Positions 25,664-35,300 are shown, numbered from the stretch's first letter. The stretch: DNA of 64,000 bases from Mesorhizobium sp. (GCA_004020365.1 SAQR01000029.1:241-64240), one strand, 5' to 3'. A program made the numbers and translations. The notes: a model not told the origin generated them from the letters alone.

Positions 25664-26638
25664 CTACAACCAGCCGCGGCGGCGGAAATACCAGAAGGGC
25701 AGGATCGCCGAGAGGATCATCAAGCCGATGGCGAAAGGATAGCCGAAGTTCCAGGTCAGTTCGGGCATGACATTGAAATTCATCCCGTAGATCGAGGCGA
25801 CCAGCGTCGGCGGCAGGAAGATGACCGCGGCGACGGAGAAGATCTTGATGATGGCGTTCTGCTCGATCGAGATCATGCCGAGCGTCGCGTCGAGCAGGAA
25901 GTTGATCTTCTGCGACAGGAAGGTGGCGTGGTCGGCGAGCGACAGCACATCGCGCGACAAGGTCTTGATGCGGGCGCGGATGTCCTTGCTCATCTTGGTC
26001 TGGGTCGAAGCGTGGGTGAGGAAGCCGGCAAGCCGCTGCAACGAGATCAGGCTGTCGCGGATCGAGGAGGCGATGTCCTCCTTGCGGCCGATCGCCTTCA
26101 GCAATTCCTGAAAATCGCGGTTGCGTTTGGAAGCCTTGGTCGAGCTTGGCTGGAAGATGTCACGCGAGATCGTCTCGATGTCGCGGCCGGCGCGCTCCAG
26201 AATGTCGGCGAGGCGGTCGACGATCGCCTCCAGCAGGCCGATCAGGACGGTGTCGCCGCTGGTGCAGCCGGTCGCAACCTTCTCGGCACGCTGCGGAAAG
26301 GTCTTGAAGGCTTTTGGTTCGTGGTAGCGCACCGTGATCAGCCTGTTGCCGGCCAGCACGAAGGTGACCGGCGACATCAGGGGATCGTCGGCCTCGGTCT
26401 GGGCCGGCAGAATGGCGGTCATGAAATAGGCGCCGTCCTCGACATAGAGGCGGCTCGAAATCTCGATCTCCTCCATCTCCTCGCGCGTCGGAATGGCAAC
26501 GCCGAGCCAGGCCTCGATGGCCGCTTCCTCTTCCTTTGTCGGGCTCACAAGATCGGCCCAGACGACCTGGTCGCTGTTTGCCAGGAGATCGTCGGCAAGG
26601 CGCAGGCGATCATTGTCCACGACGAATGCCTTGATCAT
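25664..26638 (-). CDS. CorA-family magnesium/divalent cation transporter
   Basis: About 324 residues. The N-terminal cytoplasmic domain is alpha/beta, then a long helix leads to two C-terminal membrane segments. The selectivity signature YGMNF is present after the first segment (VIFLPPTLVASIYGMNF), and the chain ends in a short basic tail WYFRRRGWL. I chose ATG 26638 (MIKAFVVDNDRLRL) because GGGAGA precedes it; the longer frame to 26755 is unlikely. It is probably a pentameric channel for Mg2+ or related ions in the inner membrane. Confidence 0.88.
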   Translation of the reverse strand: MIKAFVVDNDRLRLADDLLANSDQVVWADLVSPTKEEEAAIEAWLGVAIPTREEMEEIEISSRLYVEDGAYFMTAILPAQTEADDPLMSPVTFVLAGNRLITVRYHEPKAFKTFPQRAEKVATGCTSGDTVLIGLLEAIVDRLADILERAGRDIETISRDIFQPSSTKASKRNRDFQELLKAIGRKEDIASSIRDSLISLQRLAGFLTHASTQTKMSKDIRARIKTLSRDVLSLADHATFLSQKINFLLDATLGMISIEQNAIIKIFSVAAVIFLPPTLVASIYGMNFNVMPELTWNFGYPFAIGLMILSAILPFWYFRRRGWL

Positions 26639-26785
26639 CGCCGGGTCTCCCTTGTTGAGGCCAAAAGGATGGGTTCGAGCGGGCGCCGTCGTTTCGGATT
26701 GCACGCGCTTTCGACGAAAGCCGGGGCTGGTGCAGACGCCCCTTAGACCGGGCATTGTGGGCAGTCAAGCGACGCGGAGGGAGCC

Positions 26786-26817
26786 GCTCGGCCACCTTCT
26801 CCCACAAGGGGAGAAGG
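26786..26817. repeat. Solo arm of the MITE-like element
   Basis: GCTCGGCCACCTTCTCCCAC then AAGGGGAGAAGG is identical to the right end of the element at 24420-24564, including the GCTCGGCC flank. The matching left arm is absent. It lies between ychF and the CorA gene. Confidence 0.8.
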
Positions 26818-26837
26818 AAGAAGGCGCCGCTGTCAGC

Positions 26838-27941
26838 TCAGGTGTTGAACTTGAACAGCATGATGTCGCCGTCCTGGACGACATACTCCTTGCCTTCGTC
26901 GCGCGCCTTGCCGGCCTCCTTGGCCGCCACTTCGCCGCCCAGCGTGACGAAGTCGTTGTAGGCGATGGTCTGGGCGCGGATGAAGCCGCGCTCGAAATCG
27001 GTGTGGATGACGCCTGCCGCCTGTGGCGCCTTGGCGCCCTTGTGCACGGTCCAGGCGCGCGTCTCCTTCGGCCCGACGGTGAAATAGGTGATGAGCTGCA
27101 GCAGCTCGTAGCCGGCGCGGATCACCTTGTTCAGGCCGGGTTCCTCAAGGCCCAGCGTTGCCAAAAATTCCATTTCCTCTTCGTCGCTGAGCTGCGCGAC
27201 CTCGGCTTCGATCGCCGCCGAAATCACCACGGTGCGGGCGCCTTGCGCGGCTGCCATCTGTTCGACCGCTTTGGTGTGTGCGTTGCCGGTGGCAGCATCG
27301 GCCTCGGCGACATTGCAGACGTAGAGCACGGGGTGCGATGTCAGCAGGTTGAGCCCCTGCAGGATGCGCAGATCCTCTGCGGAGATATTTTTGAGCAGAA
27401 TGCGGGCCGGCTTGCCGGCCTGCAGGAGTTCAAGGGCGGCTTCCATCATCGGAAGCACGGTCAGCGCCTCCTTGTCCTTGCCGGATGCGCGCTTGCGGAA
27501 CTGCACGATGCGGCGCTCGAGGCTGTCGAGGTCGGCGAGCATCAGCTCGGTCTCGACGGTCTCGGCGTCGGCGACGGGATCGATGCGGCCCTCGACATGG
27601 GTGATGTCATCATCCTCGAAGCAGCGCAGCACATGGACGATGGCGTCGACCTCGCGGATGTTGGCCAGGAACTGGTTGCCCAGCCCTTCACCCTTCGAGG
27701 CGCCGCGCACCAGGCCGGCGATGTCGACGAAGGAGATGCGGGTCGGGATGATCTCCTTCGACTTGCCGATCGCGGCGATCTTTTGCAGGCGCGGGTCGGG
27801 CACCGCCACTTCGCCGGTGTTCGGTTCGATGGTGCAGAACGGATAGTTGGCGGCCTGCGCCGCCGCCGTCCTGGTCAGCGCGTTGAAAAGCGTCGACTTG
27901 CCGACGTTGGGCAAGCCAACGATGCCGCATTTGAAACCCAT
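26838..27941 (-). CDS. ychF: Redox-regulated ATPase YchF
   Basis: A 367-residue Obg-family P-loop protein that prefers ATP. G1 is GLPNVGKST at residue 9, the G3 region is FVDIAGLVRGASKGEGLG, and a C-terminal TGS domain covers about 285-367 (GPKETRAWTVHKG). It associates with ribosomes and modulates the stress response. It is downstream of pth and rplY, a conserved arrangement in bacteria, although spacing here is about 100 bp. Confidence 0.94.
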   Translation of the reverse strand: MGFKCGIVGLPNVGKSTLFNALTRTAAAQAANYPFCTIEPNTGEVAVPDPRLQKIAAIGKSKEIIPTRISFVDIAGLVRGASKGEGLGNQFLANIREVDAIVHVLRCFEDDDITHVEGRIDPVADAETVETELMLADLDSLERRIVQFRKRASGKDKEALTVLPMMEAALELLQAGKPARILLKNISAEDLRILQGLNLLTSHPVLYVCNVAEADAATGNAHTKAVEQMAAAQGARTVVISAAIEAEVAQLSDEEEMEFLATLGLEEPGLNKVIRAGYELLQLITYFTVGPKETRAWTVHKGAKAPQAAGVIHTDFERGFIRAQTIAYNDFVTLGGEVAAKEAGKARDEGKEYVVQDGDIMLFKFNT

Positions 27942-28039
27942 TTTTATCCGGTCCTATCGGGGAAATCGAAATTTGAGGAGGGCTATGGGCGAAACGGGTG
28001 ACGAACGTCAAGCCCTGCAGCCCCGATCCGTGGCTGGGC

Positions 28040-28771
28040 TCAACCCTTGCCGCCAAACAGCTTCTTCAGCATGGCGGCCATCGGGCCGGTTTCGGGCAAC
28101 TTGGCCGCCGGCTGCTGCGGCCGCGCCTGGCGAACGTGGCTTTGTGCTTTCGGCGCCTTGGCTGGCGGGCGGTCGTCGTCGCCGGTCGGCGTGAGCTTGT
28201 CGCGCAAGGCCAGCGTCACGCGATTCATGAAGGAATTGTCATCACCCTTGGCAAGCAGTCCGGCATCGTCGGCGATGGTGTCGAGCAGCACGTCCAGCCA
28301 TTCGCGGTCGCTTTTGGCGAAATCGCCAAGCACATGGCCATGCACCATTTCCTTGACGCCGGGGTGGCCGACGCCAATGCGCACGCGGCGGAAATCCTTG
28401 CCGACATGCTGTTCGAGCGAGCGGATACCGTTGTGGCCACCGGAACCGCCGCCGACCTTGACCCGCACCTTGCCGGCGGCAAGGTCGATCTCGTCATAGA
28501 AAACGGTCAGCGCCGAAGCGTCGAGCTTGTAAAAGCGCAGGGCTTCGCCGACCGACTGGCCGGACAGATTCATGAAGGTCTGCGGCTTGATCAGGATGAT
28601 TTTTTCGCCGGCAAGCGTGCCTTCGGCGATCAAGCCCTGGAATTTTTTCGACCACGGCGAAAAGGAATGGCGGCGGGCGATTGCGTCCGCCGCCATAAAG
28701 CCGACATTGTGCCGGTGGTTGGCGTATTTCGCGCCCGGATTGCCGAGGCCTGCAAACAGCAGCATCGTCAC
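28040..28771 (-). CDS. pth: Peptidyl-tRNA hydrolase
   Basis: A 243-residue Pth with a normal core (residues 1-190) and an extended, basic, low-complexity C-terminus ([14 protein letters not shown]...) common in rhizobia. The catalytic HRHNVGF motif lies at about residues 19-25 and [12 protein letters not shown] at about 110. It recycles stalled peptidyl-tRNA. It sits 17 bp after rplY, so the two are cotranscribed. Confidence 0.94.
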   Translation of the reverse strand: MTMLLFAGLGNPGAKYANHRHNVGFMAADAIARRHSFSPWSKKFQGLIAEGTLAGEKIILIKPQTFMNLSGQSVGEALRFYKLDASALTVFYDEIDLAAGKVRVKVGGGSGGHNGIRSLEQHVGKDFRRVRIGVGHPGVKEMVHGHVLGDFAKSDREWLDVLLDTIADDAGLLAKGDDNSFMNRVTLALRDKLTPTGDDDRPPAKAPKAQSHVRQARPQQPAAKLPETGPMAAMLKKLFGGKG

Positions 28772-28788
28772 CTCCAGGCGAAAAACGA

Positions 28789-29427
28789 TTACTTCTCTTC
28801 GTCGGCAGGAGCCGCTTCGGGTTCAGCCGCTTCGACCGTCTCTTCAGGCTCCGGCTTCATCGCCGAGGAGCCGGCAATGGTCGCGACGGTGAAGTCGCGG
28901 TCGGAGATCACCGGCTTGACGCCGGCCGGCAGCTTGACCGCCGAGATGTGGATCGAATCGCCGATATCGGTGCCGGTGAGATCGACGGTGATGAATTCCG
29001 GGATCGCATTGGCCGGGCAGTGGAACTCGACCTCGTGACGCACGATGTTGAGCACGCCGCCGCGCTTGATGCCGGGCGACTTGTCCTCGTTGATGAAGTG
29101 GACCGGCACGTCGACATTGACTTCGGTGTCCTTGCCGATGCGCAGGAAGTCGACATGGACCGGAAAATCCTTGACCGGGTCGAGCTGGTAGTCCTTGGGC
29201 AGGACCTGGATCTTCTTGCCGTCGACATCGATCGTGGCGATGGTGGTCAGGAACCCGCCGCCATGGATCTTGTAGAAGATGTCCTTGTAGGTCAGCGCAA
29301 TCGCCAGGGGAGGCTGCTTGTCGCCGTAGATTACTGCAGGCACTTTACCGTTGCGGCGAACTGCACGGGCGGACCCCTTACCGACCTGTTCGCGCGCTTC
29401 GGCCTTGAGCTCGTAAGTATCGCTCAT
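28789..29427 (-). CDS. rplY: 50S ribosomal protein L25/general stress protein Ctc
   Basis: A 212-residue two-domain L25 (Ctc type). The N-terminal 5S rRNA-binding domain starts [20 protein letters not shown]; the C-terminal beta domain and an acidic tail ([20 protein letters not shown]) follow. It binds 5S rRNA in the large subunit. It is the first gene of the rplY-pth operon. A palindromic element at 29510-29547 lies about 80 bp upstream. Confidence 0.94.
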   Translation of the reverse strand: MSDTYELKAEAREQVGKGSARAVRRNGKVPAVIYGDKQPPLAIALTYKDIFYKIHGGGFLTTIATIDVDGKKIQVLPKDYQLDPVKDFPVHVDFLRIGKDTEVNVDVPVHFINEDKSPGIKRGGVLNIVRHEVEFHCPANAIPEFITVDLTGTDIGDSIHISAVKLPAGVKPVISDRDFTVATIAGSSAMKPEPEETVEAAEPEAAPADEEK

Positions 29428-29509
29428 GGCATTTCCTTTCGCGTTGTTCTGGAGCGTTCGCGGCCGGCGAGATGCCTGGGCCGTAAACGTCGAAAGCCGT
29501 CATGGCCTT

Positions 29510-29547
29510 GCATGATCTGGTCCAAAATCTGTTTTGGGATCATGCGG
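29510..29547. repeat. Rhizobial-type palindromic element
   Basis: GCATGATCTGGTCCAAAATC then TGTTTTGGGATCATGC. Outer arms are GCATGATC and GATCATGC; inner arms are CCAAAA and TTTTGG. It lies upstream of rplY. Confidence 0.7.
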
Positions 29548-29694
29548 GCCGGACAGCCTTCCGCCGCGTTGCCTCCAAGGGTGTCTACGCGGGTGGCGGC
29601 TCTATAGCGGAAGGCGCGGCGGGGTGCAAGCCGTGGCCGACAGCCGTACCCGACAGCCGTGGCGGACATTGACGCCGACTACGATCGATCGGTG

Positions 29695-30198
29695 TCAGAC
29701 CGGAAACAGGAGTGCCGAAAGCAATGCAGCGACATACAGCCCGACGCCGAAGGACAAATGAGTCATGAGGCCGCGCAAACGCGCAGACTGCGGATTGGGC
29801 GTTTTCGAGGCTGCAATTCCGGCTCCAAAGGCTGGCTGCATTACGAAAAACGGGGCGACGACAGTGGACATGCCGACGGCAAGGGCGGGAAGCAATGTCG
29901 GGTGTCTTGCCCAGTCGAGGCCCCATACTCCCATCAGCAATGCAGCAAAGACGATGCCGATCGCGTAATGCGCGACCCACCCAATAGGGGTTTCGCCGCG
30001 AATTCGGGGAGCCTGCGCGATATTCGCATGCGCGAAACGTCCTCGCGGAAAGTGGCCGATCCAGCGGCCGACCCAGGCATAATCAAGCGGCGGAATCGCC
30101 AACGCTCGTTTCAGAAACAATCCCCAAAGATCCATCACCGCCGTCGCCCCCGTTCCGATCGTGGTTGCGCGGACGACGAACTCCAACTGCTCGTTCAT
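29695..30198 (-). CDS. DUF2938 family membrane protein
   Basis: A 167-residue membrane protein with four predicted helices. It matches the DUF2938 pattern: TIGTGATAVMDLWGLFLKR at the start, GWVAHYAIGIVFAALLMGVWG in the middle and HLSFGVGLYVAALLSALLF at the end. The function is unknown. It is divergent from the ArsR-rhodanese regulator across a 107-bp gap containing a candidate operator, so it may be a target of that regulator. Confidence 0.8.
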   Translation of the reverse strand: MNEQLEFVVRATTIGTGATAVMDLWGLFLKRALAIPPLDYAWVGRWIGHFPRGRFAHANIAQAPRIRGETPIGWVAHYAIGIVFAALLMGVWGLDWARHPTLLPALAVGMSTVVAPFFVMQPAFGAGIAASKTPNPQSARLRGLMTHLSFGVGLYVAALLSALLFPV

Positions 30199-30258
30199 TT
30201 TTTTGCTCCTGCCTTGTCCATGCTTCCTGCACGTCAGACACTAGCTGATTAAGACGCC

Positions 30259-30291
30259 TCATTCAATGTATTGATTGATCGTTTGATTGAT
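30259..30291. promoter_or_regulatory. Candidate ArsR-type operator
   Basis: TCATTCAATGTATTGATTGA (30259-30278) is an imperfect palindrome (8 of 9 arm positions). A further TTGATTGAT follows at 30283-30291. It lies in the 107-bp gap between the divergent DUF2938 and ArsR-rhodanese genes, where autoregulation is expected. Confidence 0.55.
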
Positions 30292-30305
30292 GATAGCCCT
30301 GCGAC

Positions 30306-30977
30306 ATGAAAAACGCAGATGTCCATCATCCGATCTTTGACGAGATAGCTGATCTCGCCCGCACGCTGGGGCATGCACACCGGCTGGTTCTTCTCCGCCA
30401 CATTGCCGACGGCGAACTGGCCGTCGAGCAGCTGACGCAACTTTCCGGCATTGCTTTGGCCAACACGTCGCAGCACCTTCAGCAGCTCAAGCGGGCCGGC
30501 CTGGTGCAGACCCGGCGAGACGGGAAACGCGTGCTTTATCGTTTGGCCGATGGTCCGATCGAAAACGTGCTTGGGGCCTTGCGCAGCCTTGCGAACCACA
30601 GGCGCGAGCAAATCCAAAGGCTTATCAACGACACTATGAGGCGGCCGGACAGGCTGGAGAACATCTCGCGCGAGGAACTGGTGCGCCGCATGCGGAACGA
30701 CGAAATCGTGCTGCTCGACGTTCGGCCGCAAGAGGAATACGCGGCCGGGCATTTGCCGGGTGCGATCAACATTCCCGTGGGTGAACTGGAAGAACGACTT
30801 GCTGAACTTCCACGAGAGAAGGTCGTCGTCGCCTATTGCCGCGGTGTCCAGTGCGTTCTCTCTGCCGACGCGCTGGCAATTTTGAGGGCGCGAGGCTGGG
30901 CATCACGGCGGTACGAAGGCGGCTTTCCCGAGTGGCTGAATTCAAGCCTCGACGGCATGAACTACGAAAGTGGCTGA
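30306..30977 (+). CDS. ArsR-family regulator with C-terminal rhodanese domain
   Basis: A 223-residue fusion. Residues 10-100 form an ArsR winged helix (LRHIADGELAVEQLTQLSG... then NTSQHLQQLKRAG). Residues 125-215 are a rhodanese domain whose active loop is CRGVQC, with ILLD-like DVRPQEEYAAGHLPGAINIP earlier. Such fusions respond to sulfur or redox chemistry through the rhodanese cysteine. The divergent DUF2938 gene is the likely target. Signs of autoregulation: an operator-like palindrome just upstream. Confidence 0.88.
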   Translation: MKNADVHHPIFDEIADLARTLGHAHRLVLLRHIADGELAVEQLTQLSGIALANTSQHLQQLKRAGLVQTRRDGKRVLYRLADGPIENVLGALRSLANHRREQIQRLINDTMRRPDRLENISREELVRRMRNDEIVLLDVRPQEEYAAGHLPGAINIPVGELEERLAELPREKVVVAYCRGVQCVLSADALAILRARGWASRRYEGGFPEWLNSSLDGMNYESG

Positions 30978-30987
30978 CGGCTCCCGG

Positions 30988-31476
30988 TCACAATCTCGCC
31001 AGACCGAAGCCGGCAAAAGCCAGGGCGATACCTGATGCGATGGTTCGCACCAGGTTCCAGAACTGCCACCGCCCTGAATAGTCCTGCCAGATCTCTCGCG
31101 CAGTCTCGATATCCTTGGGGACGGCAATTGCGGCCAACGCCTCGTTCATCGGCACATTCACCGTCAATGTGAGGAAGAGGCCCGATGTCAGATAGACGAG
31201 CGCCGCCGCAGCGAACCAGAACGCAGGCGATTTGCGGCCATTGAAACGCATCGCGGCAGCCGTGAGCCCCAGAACGACCGGCGTCAGAAAGAATGCGGGA
31301 AAGAATACGGCGTTGCGAACCGATGCATTCATCGCCTGCATGGCCTCGATTGCCACCCGCGGATCAGTCTGGTCGAGCCCCCACATCGTGGAGCAGACCC
31401 AGGCGTAGAAAAATCCGAAGATCGCCCCGCAAAAGACGATCGATGTGACCGACAATCCTACGACTACCCCAGGCAT
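30988..31476 (-). CDS. DUF1772 (anthrone oxygenase-like) membrane protein
   Basis: A 162-residue membrane protein with four helices. It has the DUF1772 pattern: FFYAWVCSTMWGLDQTDPRV after helix 1 and TLTVNVPMNEALA in the loop before the last helix. I chose ATG 31476 because GGAAG lies six bases upstream; GTG 31488 is an alternative. DUF1772 proteins include anthrone oxygenase-like enzymes, but most have no assigned reaction. It is divergent from a TetR fragment with an intervening palindrome, the usual regulator-target pair. Confidence 0.75.
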   Translation of the reverse strand: MPGVVVGLSVTSIVFCGAIFGFFYAWVCSTMWGLDQTDPRVAIEAMQAMNASVRNAVFFPAFFLTPVVLGLTAAAMRFNGRKSPAFWFAAAALVYLTSGLFLTLTVNVPMNEALAAIAVPKDIETAREIWQDYSGRWQFWNLVRTIASGIALAFAGFGLARL

Positions 31477-31502
31477 CGCAGCTTCCACTAAACCGTATCG
31501 TC

Positions 31503-31536
31503 GTGTACGTTTTAACGTATACGTACAAAAGTGTAC
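31503..31536. promoter_or_regulatory. Candidate TetR-type operator
   Basis: An imperfect palindrome centred on ACGTATACGT (31515-31524), with outer matches GTAC and TTTT/AAAA. It sits between the DUF1772 gene and the truncated TetR gene. The operator remains although the regulator has lost its helix-turn-helix. Confidence 0.55.
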
Positions 31537-31782
31537 GGTTCTGCCGCAGGTGGCCGCGATTCGGTATTTCCGCTGATCGAGAAATTGATCCAGCGCGGCC
31601 TGGAGCGCAGTGCGCTAACCGCGCCATCGGCGCGCATGGCGGCCGACTGGTTCCTGAACCTGCTGATTGGTGATCTGCAGATTCGGCGGGTCATTGGCAC
31701 TCTGCCGGTTCCTTCAGACAAGGACATCCGTTCAAGAGTGGCTGCCGCGGTCAGTGCGTTTAGGAAGCTTTGCAGCACGTGA
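31531..31782 (+). pseudogene. TetR/AcrR regulator, C-terminal fragment only
   Basis: An 83-codon ORF whose product (FPLIEKLIQRGLERSALTAP then ARMAADWFLNLLIG) matches the C-terminal ligand-binding part of AefR-like TetR regulators. The N-terminal helix-turn-helix of about 110 residues is missing, and the open frame begins within the operator. An internal deletion appears to have fused the promoter region to the C-terminal half. It cannot bind DNA in the normal way. Confidence 0.6.
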
Positions 31783-31880
31783 CGGCAAAATCGACTGGTG
31801 ACCGTTCTCACGCATAGGTGAGCAGGAAGACGGCTGCTTCCTGAAAGCAATGAGAGCCTGGCTTAAGATCGAAATCCACC

Positions 31881-33149
31881 TCAAGCTTCCCCGATCATGG
31901 TCTCTTCCTCGAGCTTCCTCGCTTCCTTCATGTTCGGCAAAAAGACCGTCAGCAGCCCGAGCAGCGGCAAATACGAGCAGACCTGAAAGACGAAGCTGAT
32001 GCCTTTCATGTCGGCGACGACGCCGAGCACGGCGGCGGCAATGCCGCCCATGCCGAAGGCGAAGCCGAAGAAGATGCCGGCGATCATGCCGACGCGGCCC
32101 GGCACCAGTTCCTGGGCGAAGACGACGATGTTCGAGAAGGCCGAGGACAGGATCAGGCCGATAAGCACGGTCAGGATCATCGTCCATTCGAAATTGGCGT
32201 AGGGCAGGGCCAGCGTAAACGGCAGCACGCCGACGATCGAGAACCAGATCATCGGCTTCTGTCCGTAGCGGTCGCCGAACGGGCCGCCGAGCAGGATGCC
32301 CAGCGCCGAGGCGCCGAGGAACAGGAACAGCATGACCTGCGACATCTGCACCGAAACGCCGAATTTATCGATGGCGTAGAAGGTATAGTAGCTGGCGAGG
32401 CTGGCAACGTAGGCGTTTTTTGTCAGCACCAGCAAGGTCAACACCGCCAGCGCACCCATCACCTTGCGGCGCGGGAAGGGCGAGACGAAGCCTGCCGCCT
32501 TGCGGTTGGCGAGCGAGGCGCGCAGCCGGCTGTACCAGCCGCCGACCCGCCACAGCACGATGATGCCGATCAGCGAGCCGGCTGCGAACCACGCAATGCT
32601 GGTCTGGCCGAAGGGCACGACGATGAAGGCAGCCAGCAGCGGCCCGATGGCTTGGCCGAGATTGCCGCCGACCTGGAACAGTGATTGCGCCAGGCCGAAC
32701 CTGCCGCCCGAGGCGAAGCGGGCGATGCGCGAGGATTCCGGATGGAAGATTGCCGAGCCGATGCCGATCAGCGACGCGCCGATCAGCAGCAGCCAATAGT
32801 GTCCGGCATAGGCCAGCACGATCAGGCCGATCAGCGAGGACGCCATGCCATAGGGCAGCGAATAGGGCATCGGCCGCTTGTCGGTGATCATGCCGATCAG
32901 CGGCTGCAGCAATGACGCCGTCACCTGGAAGGTGAAGGTCAAAAGGCCGATCTGCCAGAAATCGAGATGGTAATTGTCCTTCAGCAGCGGATAGATGGCC
33001 GACAGCAGCGACTGCATGATGTCGTTGACACAATGGCAGAAGCTCACCGCAAGAATGACGCTGAAGGCCGTCGCTTGCGCCGAAGTGTGGCTGGCCGTCG
33101 CCCGCGTAGCGGCGGTGGTGGCTGTCGTGTCGGTCAAGGCAGGCTCCAT
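31881..33149 (-). CDS. MFS transporter, fosmidomycin-resistance (Fsr) type
   Basis: A 422-residue, twelve-helix major facilitator. It resembles the Fsr family: the first helix region has FCHCVNDIMQSLLSAIYPLL, followed by FWQIGLLTFTFQ and LLQPLIGMITDKRPMPYSL. It is a likely drug or metabolite exporter in the inner membrane. It is divergent from an AraC-type regulator 119 bp away, which is the common arrangement for this pump; the regulator probably controls it. Confidence 0.88.
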   Translation of the reverse strand: MEPALTDTTATTAATRATASHTSAQATAFSVILAVSFCHCVNDIMQSLLSAIYPLLKDNYHLDFWQIGLLTFTFQVTASLLQPLIGMITDKRPMPYSLPYGMASSLIGLIVLAYAGHYWLLLIGASLIGIGSAIFHPESSRIARFASGGRFGLAQSLFQVGGNLGQAIGPLLAAFIVVPFGQTSIAWFAAGSLIGIIVLWRVGGWYSRLRASLANRKAAGFVSPFPRRKVMGALAVLTLLVLTKNAYVASLASYYTFYAIDKFGVSVQMSQVMLFLFLGASALGILLGGPFGDRYGQKPMIWFSIVGVLPFTLALPYANFEWTMILTVLIGLILSSAFSNIVVFAQELVPGRVGMIAGIFFGFAFGMGGIAAAVLGVVADMKGISFVFQVCSYLPLLGLLTVFLPNMKEARKLEEETMIGEA

Positions 33150-33267
33150 GGTCTTTTTGGCGGACGCTCCGGCAGACGGGCTTATGGCCCCGCTGCCTTA
33201 TAAGTGACTTGCCGGGCGACTTCTTTCGTGGTTTGGTCCAATAGTTTCGCGAGTGGGCCATTAGCCA

Positions 33268-34146
33268 ATGCCGCATGGCACCAAAATCTTCAAGGCGGGC
33301 GACACCGATCTCGGCCAATCTACCGATCTGGGGCAGTTCACCGATCTCGGGCTGTTGCGCCGCTGGCAATGGCTGGAGCAGGCCGTTGGGCCGGCGGTGG
33401 CCCTGCCGACCGAATATCCCGACGGCTACCACGTGCCGCAGCACCGTCACAGCCGCAGTCAATTGCTGCATGCGCTTGTCGGCGTCGTGCTGGTGACGAC
33501 GCGGCATGGGCGCTGGATGGTGCCGCCCGATCATGCGATGTGGATTCCTGCCGGCATCGAGCATTCCGTCGAGATGCTTGGCGACGTCAGCATGCGCTCG
33601 GTCTATGTAATGCCGGACGCCATTGCCGGGCTGCCGGATGGCTTACGCGTCGTCGGCATCACCGATCTGATGCACAGCCTGATCGTGGAATCGGAAAAGC
33701 TGCCGCAGGGCGCCGAGCTTGAGGGGCGCGGCGGGCTGATCATGAGCCTGCTGCTGCATGAAATCCCGAACCTGCCGGAACGGCCGCTCGGCCTGCCTTT
33801 TCCCTGGGATCCAAGGCTTGCGGCGCTGTGCCGGCGCTTCGTCGCAGCACCCTCGCCGCATGCGACGATCGACGAATGGGCCGATATCGTCGGCATGAGC
33901 CGCCGCTCCTTCACCCGCGCCTTTCATCGCCAGACCGGATTGTCGCTGTCGACATGGCGCCAGCAGGCCTGCCTGTTCGCGGCCTTGCCGAGGCTGGCCG
34001 ATGGCGAGCCGATCACCAGGGTGGCGCTCGATCTCGGCTATGACAGCGTGCCGGCCTTCATCACCATGTTCAAGCGCATGCTGGGGGCATCGCCGCGCCT
34101 ATATACGCGCGGCTCAAGGGACAACCTCAGGGTGTCGAATGGATAG
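33268..34146 (+). CDS. AraC family transcriptional regulator
   Basis: A 292-residue regulator. Residues 55-135 form an AraC-type cupin sensor (HVPQHRHSRSQLLHALVGVV, then MVPPDHAMWIPAGIEH). The C-terminal domain (about 195-285) has the double helix-turn-helix: MSRRSFTRAFHRQTGLSL and VALDLGYDSVPAFITMFKR. It probably controls the divergent MFS pump. The N-terminus contains a short degenerate repeat (TDLGQSTDLGQFTDLG), so an upstream or downstream start is possible. Confidence 0.88.
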   Translation: MPHGTKIFKAGDTDLGQSTDLGQFTDLGLLRRWQWLEQAVGPAVALPTEYPDGYHVPQHRHSRSQLLHALVGVVLVTTRHGRWMVPPDHAMWIPAGIEHSVEMLGDVSMRSVYVMPDAIAGLPDGLRVVGITDLMHSLIVESEKLPQGAELEGRGGLIMSLLLHEIPNLPERPLGLPFPWDPRLAALCRRFVAAPSPHATIDEWADIVGMSRRSFTRAFHRQTGLSLSTWRQQACLFAALPRLADGEPITRVALDLGYDSVPAFITMFKRMLGASPRLYTRGSRDNLRVSNG

Positions 34147-34198
34147 CGCATGACCTCGAAAGGATCATGCGCAAGTCAAGGTGGCGCGGGCAGAGATT

Positions 34199-35134
34199 TC
34201 AGTCGAAAAGGCTCGACACCGATTCTTCGGTCGCCGTGCGCGAGATCGCCTCGCCCATCAGGTCGGCGATGGAGACGACGCGGATGTTGCTGGCGTCGAG
34301 CACCGCCTGGGTCGGCTGGATGGAATCGGTGATGACCAGTTCCTGCAGTTTTGAGGCTCCAATGCGGGCGATGGCCCCGCCCGACAAGACGCCGTGGGTG
34401 GTATAGGCGGTGACGCTGGTGGCGCCGGCGGCTAGCAGCGCATCGGCCGCATTGCACAAGGTGCCGCCCGAATCGATGATGTCGTCGATCAGCAGGCAAT
34501 CCTTGCCGCGCACGTCGCCGATGACGTTCATGACTTCCGATTCGCCAGGGCGCTCGCGACGCTTGTCGACGATGGCAAGCTGGGCGTCGATGCGCTTGGC
34601 GAGGGCGCGGGCGCGGACCACGCCGCCAACATCCGGCGACACGACCATGACATTGGCAAGCCGTTTGTATTTCGCCTTCACGTCGCGGGCCATGACCGGC
34701 ACCGAGAAGAGATTGTCGGTCGGGATGTCGAAAAAGCCCTGGATCTGGCCGGCGTGGAGATCCAGCGTCAAGACGCGATCGACCCCGGCCCGGGTGATCA
34801 TGTTGGCGACCAGCTTGGCCGAAATCGGCGTGCGGCCCGAGGCGCGACGGTCCTGCCTTGCATAGCCGAAATAGGGAATGACGGCGGTGATGCGCTTGGC
34901 CGACGAGCGCATGAAGGCATCGATCATGATGAGCAGTTCCATCAGGTGATCGTTGGTCGGGAACGAGGTGGACTGCAGGATGAAGACATCCTCGCCACGC
35001 ACATTCTCCTGTATTTCGACGAAGATTTCCTGATCGGCGAAGCGCCTGACGCTGGCTTTGCCCAGCGGGATGTTGAGATAGCGGGCGACCGCTTCGGCCA
35101 GCACCCTGTTGGAATTGCCCGCGAAAAGCTTCAT
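34199..35134 (-). CDS. prs: Ribose-phosphate pyrophosphokinase
   Basis: A 311-residue PRPP synthetase. It makes PRPP from ribose 5-phosphate and ATP for nucleotide, His and Trp synthesis. It carries [35 protein letters not shown] and the PRPP loop [13 protein letters not shown] at about residue 215. The length is standard. It is a leftward single gene. Confidence 0.95.
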   Translation of the reverse strand: MKLFAGNSNRVLAEAVARYLNIPLGKASVRRFADQEIFVEIQENVRGEDVFILQSTSFPTNDHLMELLIMIDAFMRSSAKRITAVIPYFGYARQDRRASGRTPISAKLVANMITRAGVDRVLTLDLHAGQIQGFFDIPTDNLFSVPVMARDVKAKYKRLANVMVVSPDVGGVVRARALAKRIDAQLAIVDKRRERPGESEVMNVIGDVRGKDCLLIDDIIDSGGTLCNAADALLAAGATSVTAYTTHGVLSGGAIARIGASKLQELVITDSIQPTQAVLDASNIRVVSIADLMGEAISRTATEESVSSLFD

Positions 35135-35177
35135 GCACCGTTCCTGGTGAAGGATGGAGACTCTGGCAGACTCTCTT

Positions 35178-35199
35178 GAGCCCCTTAGTCGGGGCTTTT
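35178..35199 (+). terminator. Hairpin upstream of prs
   Basis: An AGCCCC stem pairs with GGGGCT around TTAGTC, followed by TTTTA on the plus strand. It lies between two leftward genes, so it may act as a two-way hairpin ending the lipoprotein transcript rather than a classical plus-strand terminator. Confidence 0.45.
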
Positions 35200-35300
35200 A
35201 GCGGCCCGTGCCGGTATTGCAAGCGTCGTGATCGGAATCCGCCGGCTAATCTCAATAAACATGAACGGCGAGGAAAGCCGGCAACAGGTCAGCCCGCCGT

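Noticed and set aside
26493-28001. Plus-strand open frame of about 500 codons opposite ychF and CorA
   Set aside because: Antisense shadow of two clearly conserved genes; low-complexity composition and no ribosome binding site.
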